Origin: Tolypocladium sp. Sup5 PDA-1
Taxonomy: Eukaryota; Ascomycota; Sordariomycetes; Hypocreales; Ophiocordycipitaceae
Assembly: GCA_000750105.3 (NCBI GenBank)
Contig: JPHH03000009.1
Location: 434,001 to 498,000, forward strand
Direction: 5' to 3'
DNA: 64,000 nt
Shown: in pieces, positions 1 through 9,005 of the stretch
How the letters are laid out: every line of letters begins with the position of its first letter
Position numbering within the stretch: position 1 is the first letter of the stretch
The notes under the pieces: generated by a model
Seen by the model: only the letters and a program-made list of their open reading frames with translations
Database searches by the model: none
What the model was told of the DNA's origin: nothing
Program-made: the position numbers and the translations under genes

Positions 1-554
1 GAGACCGGTATCTGTTTCCCAAGTATAGTATCCTGGAGTTTCTACCGACGCAATCTGGACAACAGGTGGTGGCGTCGTTCCTGATCGTTCGCAAAGGCAG
101 CATCTCGGATTACGGAGGAGACCCAACTCTGGACTATTATCAGCCCCTCACAATTCGCCTCCAAACAAGCACTGGCCGCCATTTGGAGAATCTGGCAAGG
201 GTCGTCGCGCCACAAGACGAAGTACGACGATACATGGATGATGTTATGGACAACATGACGCGTGCAGAGTACATTTTGCTGGCCATGCGGCTACCCCGAT
301 TCGAACGGGGCAGTGATCAGGATGCGTCTGCCGCGATAGATGAGCCGAAAACGGATAACTCCACGCCCAAGTCTGATGCAGAGCCAGAACGCAGCCAGGC
401 CCCGAAGCCTGGCGTGCTCTGGACCACGGGTCCCGCCAACAAGCTGTTAGACGCGTCTGATACAATCAAGTTCAGAGATCCGGAGCAAGAACGCCAGACC
501 AAATACGAGCAGCTCATTCGATCTGTTGCGGCGAGGGATAGGGAGGCTATTTAG
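1..554 (+). CDS. C-terminal part of an unrecognised conserved-looking protein (5' end outside window)
   Basis: The reading frame is open from base 3 to the TAG/TAA region at 552-554, so about 183 residues of the C-terminus are visible. The apparent first Met at base 66 is a GTG inside the frame, not a start. The first ~110 residues look folded: alternating hydrophobic strands (VVASFLIVRKG), then an amphipathic segment ending MTRAEYILLAMRLPR. The last ~70 residues are polar and disordered in style (rich in S, P, D, E). I do not recognise the family. The codon use and the ordered core followed by a polar tail make it a real exon rather than a chance frame. The gene is convergent with the secreted-protein gene at 982-1811. 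Confidence 0.7.
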   Translation, partial: DRYLFPKYSILEFLPTQSGQQVVASFLIVRKGSISDYGGDPTLDYYQPLTIRLQTSTGRHLENLARVVAPQDEVRRYMDDVMDNMTRAEYILLAMRLPRFERGSDQDASAAIDEPKTDNSTPKSDAEPERSQAPKPGVLWTTGPANKLLDASDTIKFRDPEQERQTKYEQLIRSVAARDREAI

Positions 555-981
555 CGATGGGCATTGCTGGTGTTGGAGCCTGGCGCAATGAGTTGTACTA
601 GATACAATGTTTGTCACGAACTGTTGTCACAATGGAAGCTTCATGGACGGACCGGAAGTGTCCGGACGCCGGAAACAGGAACTGGGAGTATGGGATCATG
701 ACTGGGAGACCCAGGAAGTTGGCGAATGCAAGTATAACTTTGAATTTTTTGTGAGCGACTGACTTGAATACCATATTAAGTACCTAGCTATACGTTGAAG
801 AGGTGCCACATCCACCAAGTTGCGATGCGGTTTTGTTTCGTCGCGTCCATTTACGTCCATCCGTCAAACCAAAGAGTTCAACCACGTGCCTTGACCCGAC
901 TAGAACCTGAACCTCGCCCAGCACGGTCCTCTTTATCATCCAGCCTGCTCCCCGATGGGCGAACATGAAGTTTGCGGCGTC
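555..981. other. Convergent intergenic spacer
   Basis: This 427-bp stretch separates two converging genes and should hold both 3' UTRs. It contains one copy of a TACCTAG element (about 780-786). I see no gene, RNA or repeat in it. Confidence 0.6.
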
Positions 982-1811
982 TCAAATCTCCTCATCCTGC
1001 CACAAGATCTTGAAGTTCTGCTCAACGTCGATGTTGCTGATTTCGACCAGGTCCCGAACGACCAGCCACGGGAGGTCGCTCAGGAACGCCGGCATGCTGT
1101 CCCAGCCGCTGGCGTCGTGGACGAGGCCGATGAGCAGCTGAACGTCCAGGCATTAGCTCTTGCAAAGAACACCGGGGGGTTGGCCTACAATGTTATCCAT
1201 GAGGACTTCGAAGGTCGGGGCCTGGACAACGGGCAGCCACCAATCTTGGATGCGGCAGGTGGTCTTCAACTGGTAGGTGGCGGCGCGTAAGGCGTGGAGA
1301 GCCTGCTCCATGTTAGCACCTCCGGCCATTGAGACGCGTCTCCTCGAGGGCGTTTCGCACCTCGAAGTATTCGGCCCGGGTCAGCGTCTTGTAAATGGGC
1401 TTCTGGGCGTACACCAGAGCGTGCCACTTTTCCTGGAGGGCGCGTCTTCAGCACAAACCGCATACACTCGTCACGCAGACAGCGGCGGAAAAGTCTCACG
1501 ATGGATGGGTCGAAGAAGTTGCAAGCGGGCGGCACGAGCTTCTGCAGCTTCATCTGCCCCTTAACCACGTCCAGGAGCAGGTTCTTCAGGATCGTGGTGT
1601 GGACGGGCCACACGGCCATCTCGTTCTGGAAGAGCAGCTTGTGCGGCTCGGCGAAGGAGAGGTTCATCTGCCGCAACGACCGCGTGCCGTTCCAGTCCCA
1701 GTAGCCCGTGGCGGGAATGGGATAGGCGTTGTGTGGGCTGAGCTGTCCGGCGGCGGGCTGGATCAAGTGCCCAGCGAGGATTGCAGCGACGACGCTGAGA
1801 AGTTTCACCAT
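982..1811 (-). CDS. Small secreted protein of unknown function (4 exons)
   Basis: The model starts at the ATG at 1811, because a classical signal peptide follows directly (MVKLLSVVAAILAGHLIQPA, probable cleavage near AAG/Q). The in-frame upstream residues would mask that signal. Three introns are needed to keep the frame: 1433-1499 (GTGAGA..CAG), 1360-1303 (branch GCTAAC 14 nt before the AG) and 1188-1138 (branch GCTAAT). Together they give a 217-residue protein ending in DEEI. The mature part has few cysteines, several Trp residues and N-glycosylation sequons (NGT, NLS). No domain is recognised. It lies head-to-head with another secreted-protein gene (2752-4391), so the two share a promoter region. 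An effector-like or small wall/extracellular protein is possible, but this is inference. Confidence 0.72.
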
Positions 1812-2751
1812 GGTGTTCGAGATTCTTGTAAGGGCTTGACAACGAAGGCCGTGGATAGGGCTGACGATGTCAATGTGCTGTGTAGGACTCACGAACGCGA
1901 GTGGCTGTTGGTAGGGATACCATGTTGTTTATGTTTACTGGCTCGCTTATGGTGATCCACGATCAGGCAGACCACACGGAATAGCCTTTTCTGTGCGGCG
2001 TACCAGAGGACTTTTCTTCATCGTACGAAGTACATCCAGCGATTCGGGCGGCACACTCTGGACCAGCATCAAAACACTCCGGCGCGGCGAAAGCCATTAG
2101 GCTCCAAGTGGCTTCTAACGCGGATATCTGCCAGAAAATAAAAGGCAACTTACAGTTCTTTGCGACAATAAGTGATGAGACTCGGCCCGGAAGCCTGGCT
2201 CTGAAAAGGGGGGAGCCGTGCATGTCCATGGTGCGCGTCTGCACTCGGCCACTGTTTCGGCCAGGCGACAAATCTTAGATAAAAAAGAGCATGAGTGGCT
2301 TTTAAATCACAAGCCCTTTCCTTTTTCTGCATAGCCCACCGGCTAAAGATGTTAAGGAGGCTCTGGCGGGTGAGTTGCTCCTTTGTTGCCTCCCACACCG
2401 TGGAGGCGCAGAGTACACGAACCAGGGAGCCTCCATGCTCGCCGCATCGCCGCACCAGATCTCAGTAGAGTTTTGCAAAAGAGTACGGACTACAAGGCGG
2501 CCTAATATCCTTTTGGGCAACTATTCTGGGGGAGCCGCCGCCAACTGCGTGTTAGAGCCTTCATGGTGCCACGGCAACGACATCGTGAACTCTAATGGTT
2601 CTGGCGTCAAGCCCCTGGACGCCAGTCACTTACATGTATAAAAACATTGCCTAGGGCCCCTACTGGCATCTGTTGTCCCTCTTCCACACTCTGGTTGTCC
2701 CTTCGACACTCGGCCTCCTCCCGGTCACTGAGAAACGAACGGCTCGCAACC
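1812..2751. promoter_or_regulatory. Shared divergent promoter region of two secreted-protein genes
   Basis: A 940-bp spacer lies between two genes transcribed outward, both encoding signal peptides. It carries a perfect GTACGAAGTAC element at 2023-2033, one of several in the window. AAATAAAAGG-type A-rich tracts around 2137 and 2280-2290 could be core promoter elements. No gene is supported inside it. Confidence 0.5.
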
Positions 2752-4391
2752 ATGAAGCTCAGCACTCTGTGTCTGTTTCAGGCCTCGCTCGGCCTGGCGT
2801 CTGTTCTAATGCCAGATTCGATCAGCCGTCGAAGCATCGTGCCGCTGGAGAAACAGAAGGAACCGCCATCATGCGCTGCAGCGCGCGCGCGCCTGATGCA
2901 CCTGTCTGCAAGGGCGAGCGACGACGGGTGGGACAAAAAGCCACCTTTCATCCAGGCCATCGAAGACTGGTTCCGGTCCAGCAGCCCAGTCGGCGGCAGC
3001 TGGCCAGGCGATGCAGTCTCCCCGATCCATCCCGGTGACCACGGCCATGCCAAGGGCGTGCCGCAATGGGGTGGACAGGAGCCGCCCATCAACGACGAGG
3101 ACTTTTGCACTGCTGTGCGGGCCATGGGGTGGATTGCCCGCAACATTATCCCCGACACGGAGAAGATTCGGCCTGAGACGTGCGGCGGGGTTGGAGAAGG
3201 CGTGTGCAAGCAAAGGGGCGAGGCGGTGGTATGTGTCTGGTCCAGGTCTTCGGGCTCGAGACACGCTGATACTGACTCTTTCCCAGATCGTCCTTCGAAT
3301 GATGATGTCCTGGCAGAAGCTCTTGGCGGGCCTGAAGCGACAGCTGCACTGGACTCCAGAGTTGAGCTCCCAGATGCACTGCGCGCTGTGCTACAGAGAG
3401 GTACGTGGTCGATGGTTGAACAGTCGTCCTGGACATTGATGCTAACGTGACTGGTGTTGCAGTACAGCATCGAGTCTGCCAACTGGCTCGTGACACTGCG
3501 TAGGCAAGCCGCCAAATTCAAAAAGGACCATGAGTTTCGCAACATCATGTTTAAGCGTCTCGACGAGCTCCATAAGGCCCACCATGTAAGCCCGCCCCCT
3601 TATGACTGCGACCCGGGAGCTGCGGGAAGCGGAGACTAACTGTGACGCAGGATGTTGCCAAGCTACTCCACGACCGCCGCAGCGCGTCGTTGGTCAACAC
3701 GAGAATCCCGAAGAACGACCAGTCGGGGATAGCTGACACGATCCAGAAGCTGCATGGCATGCTGCCGGGCGACGAGCTGCGAAGATGGATCCAGGGGGGC
3801 GACCCTGCGTATCCGCGCACCGGGGGGGGGCTCTTCAAACAGGCAAAGGATGCGTGGGAGTACCAGAAGGAGGAAGAAGATCGCAAGAGGGCTGTGAGTG
3901 CCGACGAGAGTGCTGAGCCGGACAACGGGGAGCTGGCCAAGAGAGACGCCCTTACCAAGACCGACTCGCTACTCGAGGCCAAGCGAGTTTCCGGGAATTG
4001 GCGCTTTGGGGGGCCTTGGTACTTCAATGGCTCTTGGTTGAACGGCAGCACGGCCGCCCCCAACTTCAACGTAACCCCTAACCTTACGGTGCTTTCCATC
4101 CCTAGCTCGAACCAGTGGAACACGCCGATGCCGACCGACGAGGGCGGCGACTACGGCTACCACCCAGAGGTCAGCCGCTACTACTACGGCCGCAGAGACA
4201 AGGACCCCAAAGAAGAGGAAGAAGAAGAGGTCAACCTCCTGGATGGCAAGTGCCATATCCGCAAGTGTGGGCTCTGCGAGCGCCTCGCCTGCTCTTTCAT
4301 GGGCTGGGACTATTGCGTCTGCGGACCGGGCTGCACACAACAGGACGCGTACCTGCTCTTTAACGGGCCCGACGACGAAGACGAAGACTAG
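2752..4391 (+). CDS. Large secreted protein of unknown function with Cys-rich C-terminus (4 exons)
   Basis: The chosen ATG at 2752 is followed by a signal peptide (MKLSTLCLFQASLGLAS). Introns at 3229-3286, 3401-3462 and 3586-3650 have good donors (GTATGT, GTACGT, GTAAGC) and GCTAAC/ACTAAC branch points in the last two. All three splice in phase 0, giving 484 residues. The N-terminal half has pairs of cysteines (DDFCTAVRAM-like, CGGVGEGVC, MHCALCYRE). The middle is charged, with several N-glycosylation sequons (NGS, NVT, NLT). The C-terminus is a compact Cys-rich segment (CHIRKCGLC...CSFMGWDYCVCGPGC) followed by an acidic tail. No family is recognised. The cysteine pattern suggests a disulfide-stabilised extracellular domain. 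Confidence 0.78.
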
Positions 4392-5496
4392 GTATTGATC
4401 CGGAAAGAGGAGGGGTCAGACGAGAATGGAAGGTTGGAAAGGGAGTGTAGCTGGGTACGACGAAAGTGAATATTGAAAAGGAAGCGGAGTAAAATGTCCG
4501 GCATGGGTTCTGGAGCCATTACAGACTTGATCTGAGTAATGTCTAATAGTTAAGTGTAGATGTAGTTGTCGGCCGTTTACTGTAGTACCTAGGTAGTCAG
4601 GAGAGGCCTACAAGGCATATTTAAGAGTTTTACTATTTGCACACACGCATATCTCTATTCACTCACCGGCTGGCTGGTCGAACACTTGGACGAGTTCCTT
4701 TTCTATGCCCTCTGCTCCCTGTCTTCCCTATGTTCCCTTTTTATCCGAGACTAAAGGTAGACCTACACGGATTGCAAATAGAGATGTACGTATACATAAA
4801 TCGTAAGACTCTATATGAACCCTGTTGTGGAAATGCCATCAAGAAACCGGTGTTGTAGGTAGCCGAAGACAAACAGGTGAGACGGCATGGTGCCGCACTG
4901 CCGCGTGGGAGTAATCCGTCAAGTCGGGTACCGTTTCCCCAGGAAGAGTGCATCACCTCCGCCGTCAGCAATGCGCATAGGAAAACTTGATGTTCTTGAA
5001 TCATCATTTAAGCGACATTTTACGAGCGTCGACCTGGTGAGCGCCTACATAGCCCGTATCACAGGGGTATAGGGTAGCAAGTACGAATACAGACAGCAAG
5101 CACACGACACAAAGCTTGTCATGATTTGATCGTGAATGCAAAGCATAAGAGGCAATAAACAATCCTCGCACCTCAGGCCATCATGTAAATGAAGTTCCGT
5201 GAAATGCTGTAAAATTATTGCGTCAAAGTCGTGACATCGCGAGACGCAGCTGATGCCAGGCACGTGCTAACGTTCAACTGTGGCGTCCTGCTGCGTGTAC
5301 GAAGTACCCTCAGTGTACATGTACTCGTACCTCGTACCAGTGACGTACGACACGAGGCAGCGCTGAAACCATGTCATCACAACACTCAAACAAAACACAG
5401 TTCCCCCAGGCTCTGCTGCTACAATTGCCGGTGCTGGGTATGAACAACCGTGACACCAAGCATTGGAAGCGATGAGAGCCGAATAGGCCGCTCAAC
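4392..5496. other. Intergenic region without a supportable gene
   Basis: It holds the 3' UTR of the secreted protein and the promoter of rtc5. It carries a perfect palindrome TACCTAGGTA at 4586-4595 and GTACGAAGTAC at 5297-5307. A run of GTAC-containing words lies around 5297-5350. Short open frames here have no codon bias or family resemblance. Confidence 0.55.
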
Positions 5497-7384
5497 ATGG
5501 GCCAGTCACTGTCGGACGAGCAGCCGCGCCGGCGCTCGCACGAGGAGCTGATGCACGAGCTCGTGAGTCGTGAGCCTCGTTCGCTGCCGCGCCACCCCAT
5601 GGCAGATGCTGATTCCGCGTTCCCAGGCGCTCCGGTTCAAGGACAAATGCTTCACGTCGCTCGAGTACTACTCCCTCAGGGACGTCTTCAAGGGCCTCGC
5701 CGACCAGCAGGGCTCCGTGCGGTACCTCAAGGAGGACACCGTCGCGCGGTACCTGGAGATCCCGGACATACTCGGCGCGTCGCCCGTCGTCTTCCAGATG
5801 GTCTCGTACCTCGGCGCGTTTCCGTTCCTGCAGGACGCGCCCGTCGTGCTGGAGCTGCCGCAGGTGATCATGGTCGTCGTCATCATGACGGAGCGGTACC
5901 GCCGGGTCTTGGCCAAGGGGGCGTCTGACCGGACCAAGCTGCTGTTCAAGAGCCTGGCCGTGTACGACCGCAAGGCTTCGGAAGCGGGAGCCTCGTCACC
6001 GCCGCCGGCTGAGGCGGAGGACGCCAAGGCCGCTGCGGGGGCTCAAGCTGGAGGCTTTGCCGTCGATGCACCTGCTGACGATGATGAGAACGGGGACGAC
6101 GACGATGACTTGGTGCTAACAGCTTATGAGCTCCTCGACATCGCAGAGGCAGTCAAGCAAGGCAGCGCCCCAGAGTTTCACAGTGCCATGATTCCCACTG
6201 ACAATTTCCGAAAACTTCTGATGCTCCTCCTCCTGGCTGCCCCGTTAGAGGGGCAGGAAAGCCTCTCCCAGTACTCGAGCCGGGTATCGGGCGAAGAGCT
6301 CGACGGCCTGCGCTCAACAGCAGAAAACATCCTCGCCGCCTTTGTCGACGCCGAGACGTCTCCAGGGGTCCGCTACCGGCACTTCAAGACCATCATCCCC
6401 GTGCTATGTCCCAACCTCTTCAACGGGTTCAACGGCCTGTTTGAGCACTTCCTCTTCTCCAAGAACCTGGACTTTTCAAAACACATCGACGGGCGGAGGG
6501 CCTCCGCGAGCAAGCCGTCGCCCAAGATTGCGCAGCCGCTGCTGCCCGACAAGGGCGAGATCCTCAACGACCACGTGCTGTCGCAGATCTCCATGTTCCT
6601 CCCCGGCTCGTCGCTGTTCCGGCGGGTGCGGCTGCTGTACTCGGGCAGCCACGCGGGCTTCTCGATGGGCAGCTTCGAGTCCAAGGTCCTCAACTGGCGG
6701 GCCCCGACGCTGCTCCTCGTGAGCGGGACGCGCCTGGGGGACGTGCCGGATGGCGGGCAGGAGTCGTCGTTTGCGGAGTCGCTGCCCACGAAGCGGTTCC
6801 CGCATGGGAGCAAGTCTGACCGCGTCACGTTCGGGGTCTACGTCAGAGAGCCCTGGAAGCACACGCACAAAGAGTGCTTCGGTGACTCAGAAACCGTGCT
6901 CTTTCAGCTGGAGCCCATCCACGATGTATTCCCCGCGTCGACCATCAACACCGACTACGTCGCCTTCACGAAACCCCCCCGGAACCAGTCCTGCCTATCC
7001 TTTGGCTGCCCGCACCCCAAGCCCTCAAAGTCCCACCGCAGGGATGAAATGTTCTCTCTGGGGGCCGTGTCCCTGCTCCTCAACGACTCGTTCGAGTTTG
7101 GCGTCTTCAACCACGACTACCGGTCCCGCGGCGGCGCGTTCCACACCAGCCTGGCGCGGAAGCACGACTTCCAGGACCGCTTCCAGATCGAGCGGCTCGA
7201 GGTCTGGGGCTGCGGCGGCGATGACGAGGCCAAGGCGCAGGCGGAGCGGTGGGCGTGGGAGGAGCGCGAGGCCGAGGCCCGGCGCAAGATTAACCTCGGG
7301 TCGGGGGATATCGAGGCGGACAGGGCGTTGCTGGAGATGGCTGGTCTGGTCGGTGCGAACCGGAGCGGCGGATCGATGGCGTAG
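5497..7384 (+). CDS. RTC5: Restriction of telomere capping protein 5, TLDc-domain protein
   Basis: Two exons (5497-5562 and 5627-7384) encode 607 residues, the usual length for fungal Rtc5. The first exon gives MGQSLSDEQ, a canonical N-myristoylation start (Gly2, Ser6). The 64-nt intron has a GTGAGT donor. After the splice comes ALRFKDKCFTSLE, which matches the conserved N-terminal region of the family. The TLDc domain lies at about residues 335-546 (LPGSSLFRRVRLLYSGSHAG, TFGVYVREPW, ETVLFQLEP). Between them is an acidic low-complexity insert near residues 150-185. In yeast, Rtc5 acts at the vacuole, where TLDc proteins influence V-ATPase assembly; the name comes from a genetic screen. Identification rests on domain order and recognisable motifs. 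Confidence 0.9.
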
Positions 7385-7636
7385 AGTCTTGTACACAACT
7401 CCGCAACTCAATCAACGTTGGAATGACCCCTTTTACACATGTGCCAGGTATGACTTATGCCAAGTGAGCGGATCGTGTTGATACATGTCTTGAATGACTT
7501 GACCAGAATGTACAAGAGTAGGGCCACAATGCCAGGGTAGCATCCACCGCGTATATCGTACATGCTTTTTCATATAAAACCAGCCTCCCAGACGCCGTCC
7601 AACATGGTGATGATGTTTGCCCGCCCGAAACGGCGT

Positions 7637-8464
7637 CTATTTCTTCGACTCTTCCTCTCCTGTCAACTTGGGGTCGTCCTCCTTTTTCTGTGACGCAATG
7701 ACCTCGCCAATGGCCCCAAGGGAGCTCTTGGGATTGCTCTTCTTTGGCTTCTTGTCGTCCGCAGCCTCGACGGCCTTGGCTGCCTCGGCCTCCGCCGCCG
7801 CCTTCTCTCCCTGCGACCACAGCCCCATCTTGCCGAGGATGCCGCCCGTGCCTTGCGTCACCGGCGCGGCCTCGGCCTCGCTGTCCGGCCTGGCCTGGCT
7901 CCTGTGCAAGCGCTTCTCCAGCCGCGCCTTCATGGCCTTTTCCTCCTCGTCGCGGACCTCGAGCTCGCGGATCCACTTCTGGCGCTTCTCCTCGGCGTCG
8001 CGCTGCTCCTTGAGCTTGCGCAGCTCCTTGCTCTTCTCGCGGTCGCGGCTGTAGTACATGCTGCCGGCGACCATGGCGATGACGGTGAAGCCCTGGGCGG
8101 CGACGCGGGCGCGGAACATCTTGTTGGCCTGCCGGGAGTCGCCGCGGCGGAGGGCGCGGTAGGCGTTGACGAAGGCGAAGACGGTGAGGCCGATGCCTGT
8201 TTGCGCGGGGGGTTAGCGGCCGGCATAGCTAGGTAGATGGAGCTTTATGGACGTAGGGGCGTACCGAGAGGGACGAGCGGCTCTTCCTTGATCTTGCGGA
8301 CGGCTTTCTGCATGGGCCGCTCGTTGAAAAACTCCCTAAATGTCGCGTGAGCAAGTTTGTTCGCAGCGTTTGCTGCCTCCTCGACAGGTCTCGCGCGCGT
8401 ACTGATTGTCGTCAAAGGACGAAGGCATCTGCCCCGTAAACGGCGGCGGCGGTCTGTCTGCCAT
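7637..8464 (-). CDS. RCF1: Respiratory supercomplex factor 1, Hig1-domain mitochondrial protein
   Basis: The three-exon model starts at the ATG at 8464, with introns 8336-8402 and 8197-8264. It gives 230 residues. After a Pro-rich start (PPPPFTGQMPSSFDD) the Hig1 domain runs from about residue 25 to 105. It contains two membrane helices (PLVPLGIGLTVFAFVNAY and AAQGFTVIAMVAGSMYY) joined by the typical basic loop with RRGD. The protein sits in the inner mitochondrial membrane and helps complexes III and IV assemble into supercomplexes. The C-terminal ~110 residues are a charged helix rich in K, E and R followed by an Ala/Lys-rich tail, as in other filamentous fungi. Splice phases (2 then 1) all agree. 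It is convergent with RTC5 and divergent from the ZZ/EF-hand gene. Confidence 0.93.
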
Positions 8465-9005
8465 GTTGAAGCTGTGTCCCCGGGCAGAGAGTCTGGTTGG
8501 AGAGGACAATGGTGACGGGAGGAGGATGTTGCGACGAGGTTATCGTCGAATCATGTCGTGCAACATCATCGAAACCGGACTCCGCCAATGGAAGCTGAGG
8601 TCCCGTCCCCACTGGATTACCGGTTAGCGGCAGCTTCGGGTGCTTGCTTGCAGTGGAACGAGCACGGGCGGGCCCACTGAATTTACCTTCAGGTTGCCTG
8701 CGCTATTGCAACTGGCCCAGGGCTTCCACTAAGGTAAGCTCCTTCGTCAACCACTACGCGCTTCCACGTATCTCGACTTTCCAACATCATCATCTCGATC
8801 CGACGACGCGCGCTCGGCAACAACGCCACGCAGCTCGAGGACCAAATATCTCGTCTTATTTGAATAGTTTTCCCGCGCCTTTCCGTCGAGCCAAGAAACA
8901 GGAAGCCGCGCGCCTACCACCGCCGAGAACGAAGCTCTGCCTGCTGAGCAGGCACACCCACGCCTCACAGCTCGCTCCCAACACCACGATGCTGTGAGCC
9001 TCGCC
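8465..9005. promoter_or_regulatory. Divergent promoter between RCF1 and the ZZ/EF-hand gene
   Basis: This 541-bp head-to-head spacer holds both 5' UTRs. The right part (about 8900-8995) is C/A-rich, as is common just before fungal start codons. No specific operator is recognised. Confidence 0.5.
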
